From: RPQJ01 sp031404015
GTDB lineage: Bacteria > Pseudomonadota > Gammaproteobacteria > Steroidobacterales > Steroidobacteraceae
Assembly: GCA_031404015.1 (NCBI GenBank)
Contig: JANNGT010000003.1
Coordinates: 1-41,505 of the forward strand
DNA length: 41,505 nucleotides
Direction of reading: 5' to 3'
Positions 1 through 7,518 of this stretch are shown here, in pieces (within the stretch, counting starts at the first letter, position 1; every line of letters begins with the position of its first letter). The notes below the pieces were generated by a model. That model worked only from the letters and a program-made list of their open reading frames with translations. It made no database searches and was not told the DNA's origin. Made by a program: the position numbers and the translations under genes.

Positions 1-156
1 CTTCGTGCGGGCATGGCCGGGTTCATCAGCAAACCAATCACGGTCGAGAAAATTGAAGCGGCGCTGCAAAAGTGTCGCGGTGTTGAACACCACCTCGCCG
101 GTCGCTGTGCCGGCGGCGCCAATGGAGACGCCTCGAAACACGGTGCCGTCCTCTAG
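1..156 (+). pseudogene. C-terminal fragment of a response-regulator receiver domain, fused to antisense carA
   Basis: Frame 1 is open from the window edge to a TAG at 154-156. Residues 1-25 read as the end of a CheY-like receiver domain: a GMAGFISKPI core holding the conserved Lys followed by Pro, then the last helix (VEKIEAALQKC). Such domains occur in response regulators and hybrid sensor kinases, where the Lys helps relay the state of the phospho-Asp. After about base 75 the same frame runs antisense to the start of carA, so the last ~26 residues have no family meaning. Codons in the first 75 bases (AAA, ATT, CCA) are more AT-rich than those of neighbouring genes. The upstream part lies outside the window. 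The receiver assignment is good; whether the fusion is real or an assembly chimera cannot be decided here. Confidence 0.6.
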
Positions 157-180
157 AGCCAAGACAGCGGGTGTCGTCAC
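76..180 (-). pseudogene. carA: Carbamoyl-phosphate synthase small subunit, first 35 codons only
   Basis: CarA is the glutaminase subunit of carbamoyl-phosphate synthetase, which feeds arginine and pyrimidine synthesis. From a GTG at 180 the minus strand reads a typical CarA N-terminus: LALEDGTVFRG at about residues 7-17 and GEVVFNTA at 28-35. In intact CarA this is followed by MTGYQEILTDP. Here identity stops at once after the Ala codon, at about base 76, and the sequence becomes the antisense of a receiver-domain gene. A strong Shine-Dalgarno, GGAGGT, sits 8 nt before the GTG, so the start is genuine. The gene follows dapB on the same strand (dnaJ-dapB-carA order) after a 460-bp gap. The remaining ~340 residues are absent, either by rearrangement or by a chimeric assembly end. 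Confidence 0.75.
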
Positions 181-328
181 AGGGTACTACCTCCGGCGCA
201 GCGATCAGTTACTAGCGCGTGCGACCACCGCCGGGGTTGAGCGTTTGCTCACTCCGGTGAAGATTTGTCTCACGGGCTAAGTACGCGATTCTACGCGAGC
301 AGTCGGGGTTGTGCCACGCGCTCTTCCC

Positions 329-376
329 ACCTCTCCCGCGCTCGCGTGGAGTGGTCGGACGGAGTACGGGTGAGGG
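329..376. repeat. REP-like element, left arm
   Basis: The arm begins CCTCTCCCGC and ends GGGTGAGGG. The same two blocks recur in inverted arrangement at 584-630, forming a large imperfect inverted pair about 210 bp apart. CCCTCACCC and CTCTCCCGC blocks of this kind are common dispersed intergenic repeats in high-GC gammaproteobacteria (general knowledge). Confidence 0.5.
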
Positions 377-583
377 GTTCGCGCGAGGCGCTATCGAAGC
401 AAACACCAATGTGTCGGGGCGTCCTGCGGACGTTCCGAATGTCGGTCGCCGGGCCGTCCCCCGCATGGACGCCGCGGCCGGAGCCCCCATGGATGGGTTT
501 ACGGCGTCCCCGCGATCGACATCGGTACGGCGGCTGGACGCCTGGGCGCGATCGGCTTCGGGCAGATACCGATGTCGAAAAAG

Positions 584-630
584 CCCTCACCCGCCGCTGC
601 GCGGCGACCTCTCCCGCCGAGCGGGAGAGG
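584..630. repeat. REP-like element, right arm, with perfect 10-bp hairpin
   Basis: CCCTCACCC at 584-592 is followed by a perfect hairpin at 608-630: CCTCTCCCGC, loop CGA, GCGGGAGAGG. It lies 10 nt past the dapB stop. No T-run follows on the minus strand, so it is not a classical terminator, but it could stabilise the 3' end of the dnaJ-dapB message. Confidence 0.6.
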
Positions 631-640
631 TTAGGAAGAC

Positions 641-1456
641 TCAGAGCCCGAGGACGTCCGCCATCGAGTACAGCCCGGGCGGTCGCCCGACGACCCACCG
701 AGCAGCCACAAGCGCGCCACGGGCGAAGCCAGAACGATCCTGGGCGTGGTGCACCAGTTCGACCGTCTCGCCGGGCCCGGCGAAGAGCAGGCGGTGCTCG
801 CCGACGATGTCCCCGCCGCGAACCACGCTGAACCCGATCTTGCCGTGCTCGCGGATGCCTGTGTTGCCGTGGCGCACGTATTCGGCGACGTCCTCCAGCG
901 CCACGCCCCGGCCCGCCGCCGCCGCGCGACCCAGCGCCAGGGCAGTCCCGCTTGGCGCGTCCACCTTATTGCGGTGGTGCGCCTCCCAGATCTCCGCGTC
1001 GTATTGCTCAGGGTGCAGCGCTCGCGCCGCCAGTTCAGCGAGCTTGAGCAATACGTTTAACCCTAAGCTCATGTTGGGCGCCAGCACGATCGGCAGACCT
1101 CGTGCTATTTCGTTGAGTTCGGCGATCTGCGCGCTGCTGTGTCCCGTCGTGCCGATGACCATTGGCACGCCCAGCTCCCGGCACAAGGCTGCGTTGCGGA
1201 CCGAGGCATCTGCCACCGTGAAATCGATTGCAACGCTCGCACCCGCCAACGCGCGCTGTGGCTCGTCGGTGATGGCAAGGGCGAGCGCTGCGGTACCGGC
1301 GTACGCACCGGCGTCCTGGCCCACGGCGGTGTCGTCGCGCCCCACCAGCGCGCCGCTGAGGGTCAGGTCTGCGCTGTCGCTCGCGATCAACGGGATGATG
1401 CTGCGCCCCATGCGGCCCGAGGCACCGAGCATTGCAATACGGATCGGTTCGGCCAC
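641..1456 (-). CDS. dapB: 4-hydroxy-tetrahydrodipicolinate reductase
   Basis: DapB reduces 4-hydroxy-tetrahydrodipicolinate with NAD(P)H in the diaminopimelate/lysine pathway, supplying the peptidoglycan cross-link residue; it is a cytosolic tetramer. The 271 residues match the usual length. The Rossmann motif GASGRMG is at 11-17, DFT at 78-80 and GTTG at 102-105. The catalytic block EAHHRNKVDAPSGTAL contains His160, His161 and Lys164, matching E. coli His159/His160/Lys163. The ATG at 1456 lies 10 nt after the dnaJ stop, so it is probably co-transcribed with the chaperone genes. carA would follow downstream but is broken. Confidence 0.97.
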   Translation of the reverse strand: MAEPIRIAMLGASGRMGRSIIPLIASDSADLTLSGALVGRDDTAVGQDAGAYAGTAALALAITDEPQRALAGASVAIDFTVADASVRNAALCRELGVPMVIGTTGHSSAQIAELNEIARGLPIVLAPNMSLGLNVLLKLAELAARALHPEQYDAEIWEAHHRNKVDAPSGTALALGRAAAAGRGVALEDVAEYVRHGNTGIREHGKIGFSVVRGGDIVGEHRLLFAGPGETVELVHHAQDRSGFARGALVAARWVVGRPPGLYSMADVLGL

Positions 1457-1466
1457 GGTTCGCGCC

Positions 1467-2609
1467 TTACTCGCTCAGGCTGGTGAAGAAACGCTTGACG
1501 CCATCGACCCACGATTCCTCGCGCGGATGATGGTGCTTGCTGTCGGCGCGCAGCGATTCGTCGAACTTGAGCAGCAGGTCTTTCTGCTCGCGCGACAGGT
1601 GCACGGGTGTTTCCACGACGACGCGGCAGAACAGGTCGCCGGTCGTGCCGCCGCGCACAGGCTTGATGCCCTTCTCGCGCAGGCGAAACACGCGTCCCGA
1701 CTGGGTCTCGGCCGGCACCTTGATGTTGACGTCGCCATCGAGCGTCGGCACCTCGATCGCGCCGCCCAGTGTGGCGGTCTTGAAACTGATCGGAACTTCG
1801 CACGACAGGTGCGCGCCGTCACGCTCGAAGATGGCGTGCTCGCGCGCGCGTACTTCGACGTAGAGGTCGCCGGACGGACCGCCGTTGCGCCCCGCTTCTC
1901 CTTCGCCACTCAGTCGAATCCGATCCCCCGTGTCGACGCCAGCGGGCACCTTGACGGCGAGCGTTTTCTGCTTGCGTGCGCGACCCTGCCCACGACACTT
2001 GCCGCATGGATCGCTGACTGTCTGGCCGCGCCCCTGGCACCGCGGACACGTCTGCTGCACCGTGAAAAAACCCTGCTGCATGCGCACCTGGCCCTGGCCA
2101 TGGCAGGTTTCGCAGGTGACGGGCTTGGAGCCCTTGGCAGAACCCGTGCCCTTGCATTCCTCGCATTCGCCGAGCGTGGCGAAATCGAGGTTGACGGTAT
2201 CGCCGAACACGGCCTGCTCTAGGTCGAGCTCGAGCTCATAGCGCAGGTCGGCGCCGCGGAACACCTGCGAGCGGCCGCCGCGACGGCCCGCGCCGAAGAT
2301 GTCCCCAAACACGTCGCCGAAGATATCGCCGAACGCATCGCGCGGATCGGAGCCCTGTCCGCCCGGGCCACCACGCGACGCCGCATCGACGCCCGCGTGA
2401 CCGAACTGGTCGTACGCGGCACGCTTGTGCGCGTCCGAGAGAACTTCGTAAGCCGCCTTGGCTTCCTTGAATTTCTCCTCGGTTTCGTGATCGCCGGGAT
2501 TACGGTCCGGATGGAGCTTCATCGCCAGCCGGCGATAAGCTTTCTTGATGTCGGCGTCCGTGGCCGAGCGTGTCAGCTCCAGGACCTGGTAGTAGTCGCG
2601 CTTGGCCAT
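1467..2609 (-). CDS. dnaJ: Chaperone DnaJ (Hsp40)
   Basis: DnaJ delivers unfolded clients to DnaK and stimulates its ATPase. The 380-residue protein has the full class I layout: a J-domain with HPD at 33-35, a Gly/Phe-rich linker with FGDIFGDVFGDIFG near 93-106, and a zinc region with four CxxCxGxG modules (Cys pairs 149/152, 166/169, 188/191, 202/205). The C-terminal client-binding domains follow. It is 127 bp downstream of dnaK, with a strong hairpin between them, and 10 nt upstream of dapB. Confidence 0.98.
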   Translation of the reverse strand: MAKRDYYQVLELTRSATDADIKKAYRRLAMKLHPDRNPGDHETEEKFKEAKAAYEVLSDAHKRAAYDQFGHAGVDAASRGGPGGQGSDPRDAFGDIFGDVFGDIFGAGRRGGRSQVFRGADLRYELELDLEQAVFGDTVNLDFATLGECEECKGTGSAKGSKPVTCETCHGQGQVRMQQGFFTVQQTCPRCQGRGQTVSDPCGKCRGQGRARKQKTLAVKVPAGVDTGDRIRLSGEGEAGRNGGPSGDLYVEVRAREHAIFERDGAHLSCEVPISFKTATLGGAIEVPTLDGDVNIKVPAETQSGRVFRLREKGIKPVRGGTTGDLFCRVVVETPVHLSREQKDLLLKFDESLRADSKHHHPREESWVDGVKRFFTSLSE

Positions 2610-2647
2610 CCGTTTCAGCTCGCCTGTCCCATGGTTCGAATGCAGAA

Positions 2648-2676
2648 CCGCCGCGGGGTTATGCGCCCCGCGGCGG
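2648..2676 (-). terminator. Hairpin between dnaK and dnaJ (attenuator or partial terminator)
   Basis: A perfect 11-bp GC-only stem (CCGCCGCGGGG / CCCCGCGGCGG) with a 7-nt loop lies in the 127-bp dnaK-dnaJ gap. On the minus strand it is followed by TTCTGCATT rather than a true T-run. It may lower dnaJ expression relative to dnaK or protect the dnaK 3' end, as inter-cistronic hairpins do in other dnaKJ operons. Confidence 0.55.
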
Positions 2677-2736
2677 TCGAATCACAACGTGCGCATCATA
2701 ACGATACGCGCCTTCGCACGCGGGCAGGCTTGCGGC

Positions 2737-4689
2737 TCAACCCTTGCGTTCCTTGTCCCTGTTGACCTCTTCGAACTCGGCATCGAGGACTTCGTCTTTC
2801 CCTTCGGCGGCTCCGCCGGCGCCGCCGCCCTGCGGACCGCCGCCCATGTCAGGGCCGCCCTCGGCTCCTGCCTGGCTGGCATACGCCTGCTGCGCGACTT
2901 TCGCCGAGGCTTCCGCCAGGGCCTCCGCCTTCTTCTCGATGATGTCCTTGTCGTCGCCCCGCAGCACGGTCTTCAGATCCGAAGCGGCTGATTCGACCCG
3001 CGCGCGGTCTTCGGAGGCCACCTTGTCACCCAGGTCCTTGAGCGACTTCTCGGCTGCGTGCACCAGCGCGTCGGCGCGGTTGCGCGTTTCGGCCAGCTCG
3101 CGGAACTTCTTGTCTTCTTCCGCGTGTGCCTCGGCGTCACGGACCATCTGCTTGATCTCGTCCTCGGTCAGGCCGCTCGAGGCCTTGATCACGATCTTCT
3201 GCTCCTTGCCCGTGGCCTTGTCCTTGGCCTGCACGTTGAGGATGCCGTTGGCGTCGATGTCGAACATCACCTCGACCTGCGGCATGCCACGGGGCGCCGG
3301 CGGGAGGTCCGAGAGATCGAACCGACCCAGCGACTTGTTGTCCTGCGCACGGTCGCGCTCGCCCTGCAGCACGTGAATGGTCACGGCCGTCTGGTTGTCG
3401 TCGGCCGTCGAGAACACCTGCGTCGCCTTGGTCGGGATCGTGGTGTTCTTCTCGATGAGCTTGGTCATCACGCCGCCAAGCGTCTCGATGCCGAGCGACA
3501 GCGGCGTGACGTCGAGCAGCAGCACGTCCTTCACTTCGCCCGTCAGCACGCCGCCCTGCACGGCCGCGCCCACGGCGACGGCCTCGTCGGGATTGACGTC
3601 CTTGCGCGGCTCCTTGCCGAAGAAGTCCTTGACGTACTTCTGCACCAGCGGCATGCGCGTCTGACCACCCACGAGGATGACTTCCGCAACTTCGTTGATC
3701 GAAAGGCCCGCGTCCTTCAATGCGACCTTGCACGGCTCCATCGTCTTCTGCACGAGCTCTTCGACCAGCGACTCGAGCTTGGCGCGCGTGAGCTTCATCG
3801 CGAGGTGCTTCGGGCCGGATGCGTCGGCCGTGATGTACGGCAGGTTCACTTCGGTCTGCTGGCTGGAAGACAGCTCGATTTTCGCCTTCTCGGCGGCTTC
3901 CTTCAGGCGCTGCATCGCGAGCGGATCGCGCCGCACGTCGACGCCCGATTCCTTCTGGAACTCGTTCGCCAGGTAATCGATGATTTTCTTGTCGAAGTCC
4001 TCGCCGCCGAGGAACGTGTCGCCGTTGGTGGCGAGCACCTCGAACTGGCGCTCGCCGTCGACGTCCGCGAACTCGATGATCGAGACGTCGAACGTGCCGC
4101 CGCCCAGGTCGTACACGGCGACCTTGCGGTCACCGCCCGACTTGTCGAGGCCATAGGCCAGCGCAGCCGCCGTCGGTTCGTTGATGATGCGCTTTACGGT
4201 GAGGCCCGCGATGCGGCCGGCGTCCTTGGTCGCCTGGCGCTGCTGGTCGTTGAAATAGGCCGGCACCGTGATCACGGCTTCCGTGACGGCCTCGCCCAGG
4301 TAATCCTCGGCCGTCTTCTTCATCTTCATGAGCACTCGTGCCGAGATTTCCGGCGGCGCCATCTTCTTGCCGTGGACTTCGACCCAGGCATCGCCGTTGT
4401 CAGCCTTGACGATGTGGTACGGCACCATGCCGACGTCCTTCTGCACGACGGAGTCTTCGTACTTGCGGCCGATCAGGCGCTTGATCGCATACAGGGTGTT
4501 CTGCGGGTTGGTGACGGCCTGGCGCTTGGCCGACTGGCCGACCAGGACCTCGTCGTCCTTGGTGAAGGCGACGATGGACGGGGTGGTGCGGTCACCCTCG
4601 CTGTTCTCGATCACGCGCGGCTTGCCGCCTTCCATGATCGCGACGCAGGAGTTGGTGGTACCGAGGTCGATGCCGATGACTTTTGCCAT
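2737..4689 (-). CDS. dnaK: Chaperone DnaK (Hsp70)
   Basis: DnaK is the ATP-driven Hsp70 that binds and refolds exposed hydrophobic segments, with DnaJ and GrpE as co-chaperones. The 650 residues are a normal length. The nucleotide-binding domain opens with IGIDLGTTNS (5-14) and carries the second phosphate loop DLGGGTFDVSI near 195. The linker and substrate domain follow (DVTPLSLGIET). The tail is Gly-rich and ends in acidic DEVLDAEFEEV, a usual feature of proteobacterial DnaK. A sigma-32-type promoter lies in the 82-bp gap after grpE, so dnaK can be induced apart from hrcA-grpE. Confidence 0.99.
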   Translation of the reverse strand: MAKVIGIDLGTTNSCVAIMEGGKPRVIENSEGDRTTPSIVAFTKDDEVLVGQSAKRQAVTNPQNTLYAIKRLIGRKYEDSVVQKDVGMVPYHIVKADNGDAWVEVHGKKMAPPEISARVLMKMKKTAEDYLGEAVTEAVITVPAYFNDQQRQATKDAGRIAGLTVKRIINEPTAAALAYGLDKSGGDRKVAVYDLGGGTFDVSIIEFADVDGERQFEVLATNGDTFLGGEDFDKKIIDYLANEFQKESGVDVRRDPLAMQRLKEAAEKAKIELSSSQQTEVNLPYITADASGPKHLAMKLTRAKLESLVEELVQKTMEPCKVALKDAGLSINEVAEVILVGGQTRMPLVQKYVKDFFGKEPRKDVNPDEAVAVGAAVQGGVLTGEVKDVLLLDVTPLSLGIETLGGVMTKLIEKNTTIPTKATQVFSTADDNQTAVTIHVLQGERDRAQDNKSLGRFDLSDLPPAPRGMPQVEVMFDIDANGILNVQAKDKATGKEQKIVIKASSGLTEDEIKQMVRDAEAHAEEDKKFRELAETRNRADALVHAAEKSLKDLGDKVASEDRARVESAASDLKTVLRGDDKDIIEKKAEALAEASAKVAQQAYASQAGAEGGPDMGGGPQGGGAGGAAEGKDEVLDAEFEEVNRDKERKG

Positions 4690-4733
4690 GGTGATTAAGG
4701 CTCCAAGGGGAAGCGTGAAATATCGTTGTCGTT

Positions 4734-4762
4734 AAGTTGGGGGCCGCAGGCCGGTATTCAAG
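4734..4762 (-). promoter_or_regulatory. Sigma-32 (RpoH) heat-shock promoter of dnaK
   Basis: On the minus strand CTTGAA (4762-4757), preceded by TTT, is separated by 14 nt from CCCCAACTT (4742-4734). This closely fits the RpoH consensus CTTGAA-N13..15-CCCCAT-T. It lies between grpE and dnaK, giving a leader of roughly 40 nt to the dnaK ATG. Confidence 0.75.
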
Positions 4763-4771
4763 AAAGGCGGG

Positions 4772-5326
4772 TCAGTTCGCCTGATCCGGGGGCCGGGCGA
4801 TGACCACCCGGGCGGGCCGCAACAACCGGCCGCTCAAGGTGAAGCCTTTCTGGATGACCGCCAGCACGCTGCCTGCGGGATGCTCGGCCGTGGGCTGGGC
4901 CACGATGGCCTCGTGAAATTCCGGGTTGAAATTCTGGCCGGTCGGGTCCTGCACGGCGACGCCGGCCTTCTCGAACGCCTTGTCGAGCATGCGCAAGGTC
5001 GCCTGGGCGCCTTCGACGAACTTGACCGCTTCCGGGGCGGATCCCGCGGCGGCGATGCCGAGTTCGAGCGTGTCGCGGACCTCGACGAGGTCGGCTGCAA
5101 AGCGCTCGACGGCGAAGCGGTGCGCGGACTCTACGTCCCGCTGGGCACGGCGGCGCACGTTTTCCATCTCCGCCAGTGCGCGCAGCTGGGCATCGCGGGC
5201 TTCCTGCAATTGGACCTGGGCTGCAGCCAGTTCGGTGGCGAGCGCTTCCACGGGCGTGCGCGCGGCGCCGTCCAGGGTGTCGTCGGCAGCCTGGCTGGCC
5301 GGGTCGTGTTCGCGATGCATGCTCAT
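4772..5326 (-). CDS. grpE: Nucleotide exchange factor GrpE
   Basis: GrpE is a dimeric co-chaperone that releases ADP from DnaK. The 184 residues show the usual parts: a disordered N-terminus (about 1-25), a long helix rich in Ala, Glu and Arg (about 28-75, with ALAEMENVRRRAQRDVE), and a C-terminal beta domain with GQNFNPEFHEAI and the ending VVIARPPD. A second ATG two codons in (5320) is possible; I keep 5326 because AGGTTAA precedes it closely. It sits 84 bp after hrcA and before dnaK. Confidence 0.95.
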   Translation of the reverse strand: MSMHREHDPASQAADDTLDGAARTPVEALATELAAAQVQLQEARDAQLRALAEMENVRRRAQRDVESAHRFAVERFAADLVEVRDTLELGIAAAGSAPEAVKFVEGAQATLRMLDKAFEKAGVAVQDPTGQNFNPEFHEAIVAQPTAEHPAGSVLAVIQKGFTLSGRLLRPARVVIARPPDQAN

Positions 5327-5410
5327 TTAACCTGCCTGCAAGCAATGAAGGGCCGCCCAAGGAGCCCTGAATCGGGTCCCCGGGATGGCGCGTGCAGCCA
5401 TAACTAGGGT

Positions 5411-6484
5411 CTAGCGGCGAGAATTCAAGGCCGAGCCCAATAATCGGGCCGTGATATCGACGATGGGAATGACCCGGTCGTAGGCCATGCGGGTGGGTCC
5501 GATCACGCCCAGGACGCCGACGGTCTCGTTGTCCAGCGCGTAGGGCGCGGCCACCAGGCTGCAATTGTCGAGAATCTGGTAGCCCGACTCCTGGCCAATG
5601 AAAATCTGCACACCCTCGGCCCCAAGGCTCTGGTCGAGCAGGTGCAGGATGTCCCGCTTCGACGTGAACGCATCGAACAGGCGACGCAGCTTTTCGACGT
5701 TCGAAAGCTCGGCGAACTCCATCAGGTTGGTTTCGCCCGCGATCACGTACTCGGGTTGGCCCTGGCCGTAGTCCGCGCCCACCGCCTGCTGTGCCACGTG
5801 GATCGCATCGCGCATCAACTGGTTCAGCGTCTCCCCGGCCTGGGTGAGCTCCGCCACGATGTCGGAGCGGATCTGCGACAGCTCCTTGCCACCAAACTGC
5901 TGGTTGAGGAAATTGGCTGCGCGCCGTAGTTCCTCGGCCGGGTAATAACGCTCGAGGTGGACGATGCGGTTCTGCACGTCGCGCCCGTTCAGCACCATGA
6001 CGACCAGCACGCGGTTCTCGGACAGCGGCAGGAATTCAATCTGGCTCAGTGACTGGTGCGGCTGGCGCGGGATCGTGACGACACCCGCGAGGTGCGTCAG
6101 CGACGAAAGCATCTGGGAAGCCACCGCTACCAGCGCTTTTGGGTCGCGGTCCTCTTCCTGGCCCAACCGGAGGCTCAGCTCGGTGAGCATCTGGGCATCG
6201 TCGGGACGCTGCCGCTGCCGCAGCAGAGTGTCCACGAAAAAGCGGTAACCCTTGTCCGTGGGCACGCGCCCAGCCGACGTGTGCGGGGAGGAGACGAAAC
6301 CGGATTCCTCGAGGTCCGCCATCACGTTGCGTACCGTCGCCGCACTGAGATTCAGCCCTGAATCGCGTGACAGGTTGCGCGAACCGACCGGCTGGCCTTC
6401 GCGTATGTAGCTTTCCACCAGCACCCGTAACAGGTGCTGGGCGCGTTCGTTCAAGGGGTCGTCTGGGGGTTCGGTCATGGCCAC
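5411..6484 (-). CDS. hrcA: Heat-inducible transcription repressor HrcA
   Basis: HrcA represses heat-shock operons by binding CIRCE elements and is kept active by GroEL. The N-terminal winged helix shows LNERAQHLLRVLVESYIREG and SAATVRNVMADLEESG, with HTSAGRVPTDKGYRFFVD after it; this block is diagnostic. The C-terminal half contains SGYQILDNCSLVAAPY and the ending GVIGPTRMAYDRVIP. At 357 aa the length is normal. Starts at 6484 or 6478 (third codon) are both possible. I found no CIRCE (TTAGCACTC-N9-GAGTGCTAA) upstream of hrcA, grpE or dnaK, so any target may be elsewhere (for example groESL). It is divergent from nadK. Confidence 0.97.
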   Translation of the reverse strand: MAMTEPPDDPLNERAQHLLRVLVESYIREGQPVGSRNLSRDSGLNLSAATVRNVMADLEESGFVSSPHTSAGRVPTDKGYRFFVDTLLRQRQRPDDAQMLTELSLRLGQEEDRDPKALVAVASQMLSSLTHLAGVVTIPRQPHQSLSQIEFLPLSENRVLVVMVLNGRDVQNRIVHLERYYPAEELRRAANFLNQQFGGKELSQIRSDIVAELTQAGETLNQLMRDAIHVAQQAVGADYGQGQPEYVIAGETNLMEFAELSNVEKLRRLFDAFTSKRDILHLLDQSLGAEGVQIFIGQESGYQILDNCSLVAAPYALDNETVGVLGVIGPTRMAYDRVIPIVDITARLLGSALNSRR

Positions 6485-6487
6485 GTG

Positions 6488-6517
6488 AAACTAGCGTGGA
6501 CTTTTTTGGCAAGTCAA
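6488..6517 (-). promoter_or_regulatory. Possible sigma-70 promoter of hrcA (leaderless)
   Basis: On the minus strand TTGACT (6517-6512) and TAGTTT (6493-6488) are 18 nt apart. A start site 7 nt past the -10 would fall at about 6481, inside the annotated ATG and 3 nt before the in-frame ATG at 6478. If real, the hrcA message is leaderless or nearly so; it may otherwise be a chance match. Confidence 0.35.
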
Positions 6518-6596
6518 GCAACGCATTTACCTGCGCATCACGGCGGATTCGCGCTGGCCGGTGCGCTCAGCGCCATGCTAAAAGGCAGGCGACCCT

Positions 6597-7505
6597 ATGG
6601 ACACTCCTGCACCCGGCCGTACTTGTGTCGCCCTCGCCGGGCGGGCGGTGGATCCGCGCGTCGGCGAAGCGATGCGAACACTTGCGAGCCACCTGCTGCT
6701 GCAGGGCTACCTGGTGCGGGTCGTCGCCGATGAATCGCAGATGCTGCAGGGCGACGGCGTGCGCAAGGTGCCCGAGTCCGATCTCGCGCTCGACGCCCAC
6801 CTGATCGTGGCCGTGGGCGGCGATGGCACCATGTTGCATGCGGCCCGCATGGCAGCGATGGCCGATGTGCCAGTGCTCGGCGTCAACCGCGGCCGGCTGG
6901 GATTTCTGGCCGACGTCGGCCCGGAACAGATGCTCCAGAGCGTCGACGACGCCCTCGCCGGCCGCTGTCGTGCCGAGCGGCGCATGCTGCTGGCCGCGCA
7001 CATCCTGGCGGACGGCCAGCCGATCGACGCGCTCGCCCTGAACGACGTGGTCGTCGCCAAGCGCGAGACCGGTCGCATGGTCGACGTTCGCACGTGGGTC
7101 AACGGCGCCTACGTCAACACGCACGTGGGCGACGGCTTCATCATCGCCACTCCCACCGGTTCGACGGCATACGCCCTGTCCTGCGGCGGTCCGATCGTCC
7201 ATCCCAGCCTCGATGCCGTGGTGCTCGTGCCGGTGTGCCCGCATACGCTGTCCGACCGCCCGATCGTGGTGCCGGCGGACAGCGTGATCGAGATCGAGCT
7301 TGCCGACCGTTTCGAATCTCGCGCGCAGGTGGTGTGCGACGGCATTGTGCTGTGCGACCTCGACCCGGGCGTGCGCCTGCGCATCGAACGCGCCAAGGTC
7401 AGTGCCACGCTGCTGCATCCGCCCGGGCACGACTACTACCGGATCCTGCGGTCGAAGCTGCATTGGGGCCGCGGCACCCGCGATGGACAGCCGCCCGGCG
7501 CCTGA
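6597..7505 (+). CDS. nadK: NAD kinase
   Basis: NAD kinase phosphorylates NAD to NADP and sets the cell's NADPH supply. The 302-residue protein carries GGDGTML (74-80, with the catalytic Asp), the ND pair of the NE/D motif at 149-150 and TPTGSTAY at 185-192. The distal beta domain ends with a DYYRILRSKLHWG tail typical of proteobacterial NadK. The ATG at 6597 follows AGGCAGGCGA. It is divergent from hrcA and 13 nt upstream of recN, so both are likely one transcript. Confidence 0.97.
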   Translation: MDTPAPGRTCVALAGRAVDPRVGEAMRTLASHLLLQGYLVRVVADESQMLQGDGVRKVPESDLALDAHLIVAVGGDGTMLHAARMAAMADVPVLGVNRGRLGFLADVGPEQMLQSVDDALAGRCRAERRMLLAAHILADGQPIDALALNDVVVAKRETGRMVDVRTWVNGAYVNTHVGDGFIIATPTGSTAYALSCGGPIVHPSLDAVVLVPVCPHTLSDRPIVVPADSVIEIELADRFESRAQVVCDGIVLCDLDPGVRLRIERAKVSATLLHPPGHDYYRILRSKLHWGRGTRDGQPPGA

Positions 7506-7518
7506 CGCCCGCGCAACC

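Larger units (their letters stand above)
181..640. other. 460-bp non-coding gap between dapB and carA
   Basis: No convincing gene lies here. Short open frames on both strands are Arg/Pro-rich and have no recognisable domain. The right and left thirds hold related inverted-repeat elements, listed separately, and the middle (about 377-583) is GC-rich filler. The carA Shine-Dalgarno (GGAGGT) lies at the left edge. I saw no clear promoter for carA. Confidence 0.6.

Noticed and set aside
212..831. Several overlapping Arg-rich open frames on both strands
   Set aside because: Over REP-like repeats and dapB antisense; no start signals and no domain.
3058..4698. 546-aa plus-strand open frame
   Set aside because: Antisense to dnaK; long only because of high-GC third positions, His/Arg/Leu-rich with no domain.
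5327..5410. Heat-shock promoter before grpE
   Set aside because: CTTGGG and CCCTTCATT resemble RpoH boxes but spacing and bases fit poorly.
6560..6596. CIRCE half-site (TTAGCA on the minus strand) before hrcA
   Set aside because: Only six bases match and no GAGTGCTAA partner lies 9 nt away.
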